57,498 nucleotides of DNA from Porogramme epimiltina. Lineage: Eukaryota > Basidiomycota > Agaricomycetes > Polyporales > Polyporaceae. The DNA lies in contig FTLJ01000202.1 of assembly GCA_900155495.1 (NCBI GenBank), positions 1 through 57,498 on the forward strand, given 5' to 3'. Below the pieces are notes generated by a model. That model saw only the letters and a program-made list of their open reading frames with translations, ran no database searches and was not told the DNA's origin. Position 1 is the stretch's first letter. Every line of letters starts with the position of its first letter. Positions 47,587 through 57,498 of the stretch are shown one piece after another. The position numbers and the translations under genes were made by a program.

Positions 47587-50500
47587 ATCCGGATGGGCCG
47601 CCACGGAAACGTGCGCCCGCCTGCACGCCCGCCCGCCATCCGTTTGAGTCGGGCCTGCCGGCGGCACCCGCGACGTGCGCGCGCGCAAACGTCAACAGCC
47701 ATACCCGCAAATCCCGACCCTAGCGGTGTCATCGCTGTCGTCGTTTGTCAATTGTGTCTTGGGCGTGTCGCGCGCGTGTACAAAGATGGGCCCGGGGCTG
47801 ATCAGAGTGCGGTCGCATCACTGTGAAAGTCCCCTGAGGCGTTCACTGTGCTTGTTGGTCGGGCTGAAATCGTGGGAGGAGCAGGTCTGCGTAAGGGCAG
47901 ACACGTCTGAGAATGCGTGATGATGCCTATCAGCGCGGAGTCAGAGTTTGGAAAACGCCTGCCCACGGTATCAAGATGGGACGTACTGGGCACGGATGAC
48001 GGGCCACTGCCGAACCAGCGGAATGACGTTGGTGCTTGAATGCGTCATGAAGTCAGAAGCATGCCACTTTTTACCTACTCGCTGGCAATTGTGATGGCTT
48101 TGGAATGGAGAAGAGAAGAATGCTGTAGTCTGACTTGAGCGTTCTAGAAGACATAAAGATGGCAACTCAAGCACACTTGAACTGCCGGAAGCAACGGACG
48201 AATAGTGGCTGCCGTGGAGACCTGTGGCAACTGGAAGAGCTGCGGTCATGGCCGTTGGCGTCGCGGAGTGCCAACCCCATAGACGCTGAGAGGTATGGTG
48301 GGCGTCTTATAATGGGCGTTTACACGCCAGGCGCCTCCCGTTCAACGCCCACGGGATAAGGTGGGAGCTGGTGGGAGTTGGTGGAAGCCAAATTGAGGCA
48401 CGACTCTGCAATGAGCACGACGGCACTCTACGGCTGCGTGACACATGACACGGAAGAGGTGTTTGCGCACCGACGTTGACTGTTGCGGGAACGTGGGGCG
48501 CATGAGGACCCTGGCATGCGATAAAGGGCCAGGACGCGGTGCTGCTCTAGAGACACCAATGCGGCGGTAAGGGCCACCGCGGCGGCCCCGCAGGCTGCAT
48601 CGCACTCGGCTTGCGCGTTTTATATCCGGATACCCCACCTTCCCGCCCGCCCTTCTTCTGACTCTTTCTCTCGGGAGGGCGGGCTGCGCACAAACGGCGG
48701 CTGCGACACCAACAGCAACGGCAGCGCCTTCGCCGCGCGCAGATAGATAGACGGGGAGGGGCGGGCGGGCCCTATAGAACCGTAGATAGCCAGGAATACG
48801 CGTACGGATCTGTCCCCGAGGCGTCCACGCCGTCTAGCTTCAGCGGGTGATCTAGAAGCCCGCCCCGGACCAGGGGGGGTCATGCAGGCCACACAGATTA
48901 GGCAGGGTGCCCTCCATCGCGTCTCAGCGTTCGACGGTGCGGTCAACATCGTGGGTGGCGCGCGGCGTCGCGCTGAGCCGTCTGGCACAGATATGACTTA
49001 TGACTGGGGCGTGTGCGCCGGCGTTCGCGATCACGGGACGGGGAAGTGCAGGGCCCGACGACGTAGTTGGCAGATCGATGGGACGCCGCCGGGGTCACGC
49101 CGACGACGGGCTGCAGTGGACGGCGGCAGGGCGCGAGGTTTGGGTTCAGCGGAGGGCAGCTGAATGGCTTCCCCCCGCGGGTGCGCCGCCGTGGAACGGG
49201 TGGCGCGAAGTGGGCCGGACGCATGTGCGTGGGTGTGTTATATCAGACAGGCACCCGGGACGGTGCGCTATGCGTATTGTTACATTGCATTACATGAACA
49301 GCGGCTGCTACGGGAACGATGGAGATGACCGGGTGGAATGAACCTTCTGTCGCGCGGTAGTAGGAGAAGGCGGCGCGGGGGCCTGGGCTAGGGCGCAGAA
49401 GACGCGGCAAGGCAGCGAAGATCGCACAAATGTATGCTGCGGTGTCGGTGCTGCCAGTAGCCAGAAGGCGGCCGCGCGTCGACGGCGCAGAGCAACGGCG
49501 CACTGGGAGGGAGAACGGCGCGATCGTCGTGCAGGGCGCAGTGGGAGGTGGGAGGCGAGAGGATTCGGATCCTGTATGCGCAGCAATATGTCGCTGAGCG
49601 TCGGCGTACGAGGCCGCACGCGCGAACGGAGGAGAGGGACTAGTGTGCACCCGAGGACACAGCAATACGAAGCAGAGGTGCGCGTAGCGAGGAGTGCTGT
49701 GTTGAAAGTGCAAGTCGATTGGCACATCGACTGCGATTACGCAGTCGGGGGTCCCTTGTAGTGAAGCAGTGTCGTTGAAGCCGGGAATAGGGATCAGGAG
49801 ACGGGTTCACATGAGTGGCGTCATGGGTGGGGCGAGAGGTGGGAACTATGACATATGCGCCTCGGCGGTAGAAGGCAAAAGCGCGGAGCGTGATGAAGGG
49901 ATGCTCGGATTCCATTGTTCACTATCTGTGGGGATACAAGCACGAGGGCAGGAGCGATGGTCGTCCGAGAAAGACAAGGCGGGTGGCGACGGAGGAGGGG
50001 CAAGGCTGCCGTTCTGGGCGGGAGACGGGGCGAGACAGGGACGGGGGAACAATGCACGGGGGAGGCATGGAGGGGCCAAGGCGAAGGCGGACGGAACTGT
50101 CCGGGCGCAGTGGGAGCCAGTCAGGAGGAGTGAAAAGTGACATATGGAGGGCGTCCGTATTGCGAGAGACCGAGTCATGTGGAAAATTTGCGTGTGATGG
50201 GAGGTGGCGGGAGGAGTGCGGTAGGCGCGAGGGGCGCAGACGTAGACGGGGCTGGAGGGGCACGGGCGCGGGCACGAGCACGGGGCTGTCTGGACGGCGC
50301 AGGGACAGCGGGCGAGGCGGGGGGCGGGCTCGGGCTGGGGCCGGGGCTGGCGGGCACTGGGCGGGAGATGCGGTGCGGGTGCGCGGTGCTCGTGCCACTG
50401 TGGACGAAGAGAGATCCGGGCGAAGACCAAAGGCATACGCCGGTGACTCCAAGTGTGTTTGTCTCTGTTTGCGTGTGGCTGTCGGCCGCTCGATATGGCG

Positions 50501-50930
50501 ACTGACTCTGCGCCGCTCCTCTTCAGCTGACTCTGCAACGCCCCTTATAACTCGCCGCAACGCACGCTTTCTCCCCGACGCTCCCAGCATCTTCCCGCGC
50601 CTCCCTGCTGCTTATCGTCTTCCAGACCTAACCAGCTCTCCCTCGAGCATCTCGAGCCCGTCCTGATCTAGGCAACGAGCTCATCCCCGGATCGTCCATA
50701 GTCAGTCGCTGACTAGGACATCCGTCTCAACCCCCACTCTTCGCAATGTCCCCTCCGCGCTCAATCAGATACCCCAATCCCAGTCCGCTCCTCCTCTCGC
50801 TTTTTTCCGTCCTCTCTGAATCCAAGATCGACTCCTCGCCTCTCGGTTCCAGTATCTTTATCAACCAGTCCACCTTCACCCTCACCCATGCTACTTCTAT
50901 CTGAATATTAATACGATAATCCAGCGTTTT

Positions 50931-50934
<4 letters not shown>

Positions 50935-50968
<34 letters not shown>
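50935..50968 (+). repeat. (TC)17 microsatellite in the cyclin upstream region
   Basis: A run of about 17 TC dinucleotides ends about 40 bases before the cyclin start codon. It probably lies in the 5' leader or core promoter. Such runs vary in length between strains. Confidence 0.9.
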
Positions 50969-50971
<3 letters not shown>

Positions 50972-51009
50972 ATACGATCCTCCACTCCGTCTCTCGCGCC
51001 GTCCCGACA

Positions 51010-53139
51010 ATGAGTATCCATGCCGTCACCCACTCGCTGCCCCATCGCGGTCCTGGCGCATCTCGCGCCAGGGCCCGCTGGCAACCTTATGCTTCCAACA
51101 TCTCGCTCTCCAATGTTTCAAGGTCCCCTACCTCAGCCTATCTCCACACTCCTGCATCCTCTGTCGCCTCCATTTCCCCTCCTATCCCCCTCCCTCCTGT
51201 ATCCGATGCCAAGTCCACTCAAACGTCGCTTCGGGACGCCCAGAAGACAAAATACGCCGCGAGACTAGTCGGTGAGTAGGTTTATACCTTCTCCCTCTTC
51301 AACAATCATGTTTCTGCTTTATTCCTCTTCTCCGTGTCGCTCCCATGCACATAATCGCACCGACCTGTTCCATAGTTGAATCTTGCCGGGACAGTTCGGC
51401 GCGATTGCATATATAGGATGTGTTCTCCGGACCTGGCTGGCTTTGGGCGTTCGAGACATTTATGCTCGCTTTTCGCAGATCAAGCGGTAAAAACGCTTAG
51501 CGAAACCTGGCATCCCGACGATATCCCCGCCGTCTTCACCGTGTGTCGACAAGAAGCGCTCTGCGCCCAGCCCGAAGCCTCCCCTCCCCGCCCCTCCTCA
51601 AACATGGCCTCGCACGGATTCGCCTCCCTTTTCACAACGCGCAACACCCAGCTCCCTTCCCCGATGTCCCCGACGAGCCGTCCGACGCCGTCTCCGCCCG
51701 GAGACGGGTGCGAGTCATACCCGCAGACGCCCGAAGGCTCCGGCGGAAGCAACCTTATCCCAATTAAGGGATTCGTGCACGAGGTGCTCCGCCGGTCCCG
51801 GACCTCAACCGGAGTCCTCCAGACTGCCCTGTGCTACCTCGAAGCCGTCCGGGCGAAGGTCCCGGACCTTCTCCGAACGGAAAAGGTCCGTCCGACGTCG
51901 GACGCTACCCAGGACCAGTCTTCGGAGCCGCGAATCATCCAAGGCCTTTTCGAGGAGGTTCCCCCCTACACCGACGGCGTGTTTTCCGATGCCCCCGACA
52001 AGACTGCCGGCCCGACGCTGGAGACTATACGGATCGGCGACACTGTCCTGATCAGCGACGTCGACGATGAGCCTCGCCCCGTCTGCCTGCCCCCCCAGAA
52101 GGAAGAATCTGCCCTACCTCCCCTCCCCGCGCTACCCTCCCCCCTCTGTTGCCCCCGCCGGACGTTCCTGGCCTGCCTAATCCTCGCGTCGAAGTTCATT
52201 CAAGACCGTTCGTACTCTAACCGCGCCTGGGCGAAGCTCGCGGGCCTTCCTCCTCGTGAGATTGGCCGCTGTGAACGCGCTCTGGGTGAGGCTCTGGAGT
52301 GGCGCCTCTGGGTTGGCAAGCTTCCGACGTTCTCGACGACTGTGGAGCAGTCGCACATGGGCCGTATACTGATGAGGAGTAGGAGTGACGGGGACGTCCT
52401 CAGTCCCGTCGACTCTTGTACTCGTCAGTCGACTGCGCCGTGGGCGGCTTCGGGAACTGCGGGCGCCGCCGCGCTCGCGGCTTACCCTCGTTCCACTCTC
52501 CCCGCTCCACTTCCTCCCCCAAGCTTGCGGACGCGCGGCCTGCAGCGCAGCGCGACCATCCCTATGCTTGGACCGGAACGCAGCAACGCCCGCGTCGGGC
52601 CATTCTTCCTTCCGGCATCGCAGTGCGACGGTTTGGGCGCGTACTACGACACAAGGCCGACACCTGGGACGGGCTTCGACATGGCATTCGCCATGGACGT
52701 GGAGCCCCAGACCGAGGTTTCACCTTCGCTGTCGACGCCGACTCTCACCTACTCGCCGATGTCTTCTGCCTCCTCCTCGTCCGACGGCTCCGAAGACCGG
52801 ACAATTCAGATGTCCATGTTCGTCGACCTTCCGACCCCGGCACTTTCCGCTTGCGGCACGTCCGGTGGTCCTTGGGTCGCGTCATCGATGTCCTATACCC
52901 CGGCCAACCCGTCAAACCCCTACGCGTCGTACACGCACATCAATGGCTTCAACGCTCACTTGCAAGCAACCTGTCCGATGTACGTGGACGACTCCGAAGG
53001 GGGCTCTGGCGGCTTCGCGGGCCCGACGCTTCCGGCAATCCACATTGGGGCGGTCAAGACGAAGATGTCAACTCTCCCGTCGTTCTCGGAAGCGTTCCCG
53101 GAATCCAATCTTGGCACCTTCGGCGTGTTTTCGCAGTAG
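51010..53139 (+). CDS. PHO80-like (PCL) cyclin
   Basis: The protein is a PHO80/PCL-family cyclin, which binds a Pho85-type kinase and controls nutrient and cell-cycle responses. Two exons (51010-51271 and 51479-53139) with a 207-nt intron sum to 1923 nt, 640 residues. Cyclin-fold pieces are the start helix LVDQAVKTLSETWHPDD near 86-101, joined across the intron, FVHEVLRRSRTSTGVLQTAL near 183-203, and the hallmark TFLACLILASKFIQDRSYSNRAW near 315 followed by WAKLAGLPPREIGRCERALGEALEWRLWVGK. A long insertion of about 95 residues interrupts the fold, and a Ser/Pro/Thr-rich C-terminal half of about 265 residues follows. This layout is common in large fungal PCL cyclins. Which yeast PCL is closest cannot be told by eye. 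The start ATG at 51010 follows a CT-rich leader. Confidence 0.9.
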
Positions 53140-56100
53140 CTTGGCCTCCTGTCCCTCTGGTCCCCAGCGGGGAAGGGGGGGAGAGGAGTCCGCCTTCTAT
53201 TTTATTGGCTCGGGTCTCTTCTTTCTTTTCCGAACATTTTTGTATCCTTGCCACTCCACTTTTCCCCTCCTGTTGCATACTGTTTACCTGTGTCTCCCTT
53301 CGTGCATGGTTCAGTGTGGATGCCCATTGTCGTTGGCTCGCGAGATTCCGTTCGATCGTATCCCATACTCTTCTGCTACTTGCTTCTTTGTCACTGTCTA
53401 GTGTCGTGTTCCGTCTCCCGTCTCTCTGACACTGTACTCACACCCCCTGTATATAGATATGCTCTTCTCCTCTCTCCTATGACGTCTATATGCCATACTC
53501 ACCTCCTCTTAGGTCTCGTAGATCGAGCCTGGAGATGGGCTCTACGGCGGCTCCCGCGCTTACGCGTGGTGTGAGCTGCTGTGTTGGGTGTTGGAGCTGG
53601 GGACTATGGAGGCCGTCGACCTCGGACCGCGGCGCGCTACCGGACCTGGCCCGGGTGGACCTGGTGGACTTCGGCGATCGCTGCGTGCGCTGCGCGCGCG
53701 TCGTTCGACTTCCCCCAGCATCCTCCGGATTGGACACGGACGGCCGCCGCGGTCGCGCGGCTGCGCTGCCCTCTTCCCGGACGCGATCCCGACGCGTACG
53801 CGGACGAGGGTGGCCCCCGCACGATCCGTGGTGCGGCGGACCTACCTATGGAACCCAGTGGTGTGCGTGGCAAATGTACTCGACGACTGTCCCGGGCGCA
53901 ACGCTGCTCGGGCATGAGGGTACCGCCGATGATACGCGCATGCGCTCCTCGCGGTACCGGGACTACTGCAGCTCTCCCCGCCACTCTCCAAAGTTCGAAG
54001 TTCGAACGGCGAAGCGGACGCGCGCTCGTCGACGTCGATGCCAACGTCAACGCTCGTTCGCGGCGGCCGCCCCGCGCTCCCCGCGACGCAGTGCGTGGAC
54101 GAAGGTTCGATCGTCAACGACGCGCCCTGCCCGCCCGTGGCCAGTGTAAGATGCGGATACGGCCAACGTTCGAACTTCGCACCGCTCGCCGGCCGCGGCC
54201 GAAGCACCTCCTCTCTATCTCTCCACATCTTCCTTCCACTTCCCGCCGCTGCCAGACGCGACGTCGAGGGCCGGCCCTAGAGCAGACGAGGCGGCCGGCG
54301 AGCCTGGCGGCGCACGCCGCCCCCGCGCCTGTCGGATAAGCAAGTGTATGAGTCCACCTCCTCTCCGCCGTCCCCGTGACCTTTGTAAGAGCTGACTGCG
54401 GTCTTCGCGCCGCGGGTTCCCTGCCGTCCAGCGCGTTCCGGAAGCCGTGCGTAAGGCTCGTCGCGCTCGTGGCGAACGCCCGCGCGCGGGCCATGCACCG
54501 AGGTATGCTCGGTGCACCCTCGTCCCTGCTCGCTGACCGGCTTTTCTCTTTCTCTCGTTCGATCTTTTCTCGCCGCCCCGAGCTCCCCCGCTCTAGTTGC
54601 AGGTCGTAGTCGTATTGCGCTTACAACGCGCCACTCGAAGTCGAACCGCGCTCGGGACGCCGGCCGAGGCGCAGCGCGGCCCATCGGAAGGCCCGCGCCG
54701 AGAGAGGAAGAAGATGCGCACGCGACGAGCCCCGTCGGGACGTCCCGTCCCACGCCCGTACACCGCCCGCGGTCGCCCCGGGGCAGGCCTTCAAGCTAGT
54801 GGTGGTGTGTGTGGCAGCCCCCCACGACGCGGACACCGACGCTGTCCCGCCTCCGCGCGCGTGCCGCGCGCCGGCAGACCGAGCGCGGGGCGTTGGTGTG
54901 GGCCGACGGGATTACGCGCGCCCGCTCGTACGTTGACTGATTGAACGCTAACTCTTTCTTCCATCTGCGCAGGGGCTACTTATAACCCGCGCCAGGTTCG
55001 CGCTCGCGCGGGCGTGGAGTCATGCGGCCCGCGCCGCGCAGGCCCGGTGGGAGCGACGCACGTTGGTTGCGCCGCCGTCTGCGGCGCACCCCCTGTTTGC
55101 GGGGTTCACAGTTCACTTGGTGTTGCGCGGCGGTAAGTGGACGTGGACGCTGCCGCGGCGCGCTGATGCTGGGGTGGGACCTTCACCGCAGGTAACTGGG
55201 TCGCGAATGCGGCGCTGTGGAGGGGGGGGCTTGAGGGGCTGGCCGCGCTCGAGCCGCGTCGAGTTCCTAGACCGAAGGTTGGACGTTCCCAGCGACCGTC
55301 CTCGGTGTTACGGCGATATGTGCGGCGAAGGCGGCGGGACGTCCGTCGGCATTGTAGAAGCTCGACTAGCTCGCAAGGTGGGCCGGTGGCGGCTTCTTCC
55401 GAATGTCCATCCGTCGGTCGGTCGCATCACACCCCGTCAACCGGTATGGTTCTGCAAGTGCCCTCACATTACATTCAACACATGGTCAAGAGCCCTCCCA
55501 CCACCGCCTCGGTATCAATTCCATCTCGCACTTCGCCGAGCTTGAATACAGAAACCCCCTGAAGGCCCCTAGTCGAATATGGCGCCCGCGCAAACCACGC
55601 GCTGAGCTGTCGCGGACGCGGCAAGCAGCAACGGTGTTGGTAGTCCCGCCCGCGCTTCCTTCGGCCTGGGCATTGCGATCACCTCCGGATCGCATCCTAG
55701 GGTCGCTTGCGCGGATCCAATAACAAAATTGCTCCCTAGAGCCTCGAGGCCTCGACCTTCGGTCATCGACTGAATCACCGCGGACGATGGACCTTCCCAG
55801 ATTCGATCCCCAACGAACTCAAGTCACCCGTCCAGCTTCTCGTTCTCACAAGGATAGTGATATGTGGCAGAAGTCGAACACCAGCGCCGCACTCATGCGC
55901 TCGGTCAAGCGCACAGATATCCAGAATCCTCTCACACGCGCAAGATCTGACGTTCATATAGAAGCTGCTTCTGTGGCACTCAGTGATTTCTCGGACCGTT
56001 GTCGGGCTCTGGTGGCTTGTACCACACAACGTTGCCTCGAACCCACTAGTCAGGAGGTAGATGCATGTAGGCACGTAAAATGCCTTGTTGGTCCTCATGT

Positions 56101-57498
56101 ACTAGGGACCCGTGTATCACACCGCATGTTCGGGGCTAGGCACTCAGTTAGATGCCACTATCTAATGCATTACCACATCGTGGACATCTGTATGAATACT
56201 TGTCATGCCTGCGAGATCTAGAAGGTTCATTTAAATAGAATGACGTCGAACAGAATGAGCGAAGATTCCAACGTCTTTCATCCGCATACATCACGTTTGG
56301 GCGCGGCACGCAGAACTTCCGTAACAACCTATCGCCCCTCGCGCTATCTGTTTCCCAACTGCGCCTCTCGTCTTTATCCCACTCCCATCCATCTACAGGA
56401 GGCAAAACGAAAGCGAGAGCGGGAGAAGCACGACCCTGGCCCCCAAACCCGATGTAGCTCGGAGGTTCTTTTCTTCAAGCATGATTTAAACTTCGGCGCT
56501 GGGAGATCGCACCCCTCAGCGCCCTGCGGCATCCCCTGCGGCATCTGTCGACAAACGCGCCGCCGGGACACGAACTGTCAGCCCTCAGGAGCTCACCACA
56601 CGCCCGCGACGACACCGCTGCTCCGGATAAGGCTGGGAGGGATGCGATCACGGGACTCGGCTTGCCGCAACGAAGATGGAGAAGGTAAGCTGACTCGTTC
56701 GCTGCGCGGAAGCCTGCTGTGTGAAAACAGTTCATTCCTTCATGTGGAGGTGTGGACCCGAACGCGATGTAACACCGGAGTGACGTGGGTGATATGAAGT
56801 CCGCAAGGCGAACACCACGGGAACGTGGCATCTATTTGGGGTTCTATGGACATGTGAACGAGCTACGCACCACAAAACCAGATGCGAGCCTACTGAGAGA
56901 ACAGGTGGGCATTCACTTTATGAAAGCGTGGGCAGGGATCTCCCATTTCCCTTGATAAGTGCTCCACGGTACCAGGTGCGCTGATCAGTGGACAATACGC
57001 CTTGGATATTCCTATATAGATGTCGCGCTGATACAGGAGGAGGGTTTGCACATGGTAATGCCGCAATGTAGAGAAGGTAGCTCAATTCCAGGAAGGTGCG
57101 TGTCAAGTCAGCCGCCACATCGAGCAAGGCTGGCACTGCTGGGGGTACATCTTTCCTGTCACGTGAGGGGTTTGCATGTGCGAAGCTGACTCTCCCTCGC
57201 AAGTTGCAACTTTGTTCTTCAGCTTCTCTAACAATCATCTCCGGTCGTGCTCTAGCCCTTATTTTTGTTCCTGAGTGCGTCCTACCTACGGGCTCCTTTC
57301 CACCGTATCATGTCGATCTAGACCTTGAACAGCAGCCCTTCAAATATCGAGGCTGCTCACACTCCATGATTCAATCCACCCACAGCAGCCTTGTGCTAAG
57401 GGTGGGCGGGTATCGGGTTGTGTCATGGTATAGGCCATTTTCGGGCTGGGCTATTGTTGGCGTGCGAGGGCACGCGGAAGCGGGCGCGCAGCGCCCGC
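53140..57498. other. Region right of the cyclin, no firm gene
   Basis: The first 350 bases are T/C-rich and look like the cyclin 3' untranslated region. A weak candidate gene at 53490-54149 is listed separately. From 54.2 to 55.7 kb the sequence is GC-rich with overlapping Arg/Pro-rich open frames that look like shadows. From 55.7 kb the GC falls; open frames there, such as 56240-56797, have no motif. The window ends with a 19-base palindrome-like sequence at 57480-57498. No tRNA, mobile element or recognised protein was found. Confidence 0.5.
53490..54149 (+). CDS. Weak candidate gene downstream of the cyclin
   Basis: I do not recognise it. An ATG at 53490 opens a frame of 219 codons. Its first 26 residues (SPPLRSRRSS type) and a later segment, PPHDPWCGGPTYGTQWCAWQMY, look protein-like. 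Between them another frame is the more protein-like one (FDFPQHPPDWTR to DAYADEGG). This pattern could mean an intron from about 53569 to 53718 plus a further splice or an indel near 53810. The C-terminus is Arg-rich. High GC makes long open frames common here, so this may not be a gene. Confidence 0.22.
   Translation: MPYSPPLRSRRSSLEMGSTAAPALTRGVSCCVGCWSWGLWRPSTSDRGALPDLARVDLVDFGDRCVRCARVVRLPPASSGLDTDGRRGRAAALPSSRTRSRRVRGRGWPPHDPWCGGPTYGTQWCAWQMYSTTVPGATLLGHEGTADDTRMRSSRYRDYCSSPRHSPKFEVRTAKRTRARRRRCQRQRSFAAAAPRSPRRSAWTKVRSSTTRPARPWPV

Larger units (their letters stand above)
40208..51009. other. Gene-free interval of about 10.8 kb between the Zn2Cys6 and cyclin genes
   Basis: I find no credible gene here. 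The first 2.6 kb continues the very GC-rich sequence around the transcription factor, and at about 42.85 kb the composition drops to moderate GC. Open frames of up to 190 codons occur, for example at 44291-44848, but they have no motif and no splice-joined partner. Inverted repeats lie at 46230-46263 and 47547-47586. I see no mobile-element protein, tRNA or rRNA. The last few hundred bases are C/T-rich on the + strand and should hold the cyclin promoter and leader, including the CT repeat at 50935-50968. Long noncoding RNA, distal regulation or eroded repeats are all possible. Confidence 0.55.

Noticed and set aside
52385..53429. Two + strand open frames of over 330 codons overlapping the cyclin
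   Set aside because: They are other-phase shadows of the cyclin exon; only the cyclin frame has the cyclin fold and a proper start and splice.
55800..55870. tRNA-like GATTCGATCCC near 55803
   Set aside because: No acceptor, D or anticodon arms could be folded around it.
56240..56797. 185-codon + strand open frame near the right end
   Set aside because: Mixed composition with no recognisable motif or upstream promoter-like tract; not enough to call a gene.
57480..57498. 8-bp GC-rich inverted repeat with 3-base loop at the window end
   Set aside because: It is short, made only of G and C plus the loop, and cut off by the window edge, so nothing can be inferred.

Overview
The window is nuclear DNA of a filamentous basidiomycete, most likely an Agaricomycete. 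The evidence is high GC, many 45-65 nt GT-AG introns, CT-rich promoters, split ORFs that join into full-length conserved eukaryotic proteins, and fungus-specific families (Zn2Cys6 factor with a Fungal_trans_2-type domain, PHO80-like cyclin, MKK1-type MAPKK, Slu7). I rebuilt the conserved genes exon by exon. For every one of them the summed exon lengths are divisible by three and the joined proteins keep the family motifs, so these models are fairly firm. Genus-level placement is not possible from what I can see.

Layout. 0.8-6.2 kb: CHD1 chromatin remodeler (+). 6.95-8.1 kb: predicted membrane protein (-). 8.4-10.4 kb: SLU7 splicing factor (-), with an intron-containing tRNA-Leu(UAG) just upstream at 10.5 kb (-). 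10.9-12.8 kb: MKK1-type MAP kinase kinase (-). 12.7-13.3 kb: a doubtful small gene (-). 13.3-15.9 kb: Ser/Pro-rich orphan (-). 16.2-17.5 kb: RNase H2 subunit B (-), divergent from a taspase-1-like threonine protease at 17.9-19.8 kb (+). 20.6-22.1 kb: TFIIH subunit Tfb4/p34 (-). 22.5-24.0 kb: SNAPC3/SNAP50-like snRNA transcription factor (-), divergent from PrpD-type 2-methylcitrate dehydratase at 24.4-26.3 kb (+). 36.3-40.2 kb: 16-exon Zn2Cys6 transcription factor (+). 51.0-53.1 kb: PHO80-like cyclin (+).

The first 26 kb is gene-dense, and most of it encodes nuclear gene-expression or genome-maintenance factors (chromatin remodeling, splicing, RNase H2, TFIIH, snRNA transcription). Beside these are a cell-wall-integrity kinase and a propionate-catabolism enzyme. 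No operon-like logic is implied. Two pairs share short divergent promoter intervals.

The right half is very different. The transcription factor lies between two intervals of about 10 and 10.8 kb in which I find no credible gene, and the cyclin is followed by about 4.4 kb with only one weak candidate. The sequence is very GC-rich from about 29.5 to 42.8 kb and then drops to moderate GC. These intervals are the least explained part of the window. I found no mobile-element proteins, CRISPR arrays, rRNA genes, viral genes or toxin genes. I found no clear new molecular system; the best leads are the gene-free flanks of the transcription factor, its 8-nt microexon and possible truncated isoform, and the orphan proteins.
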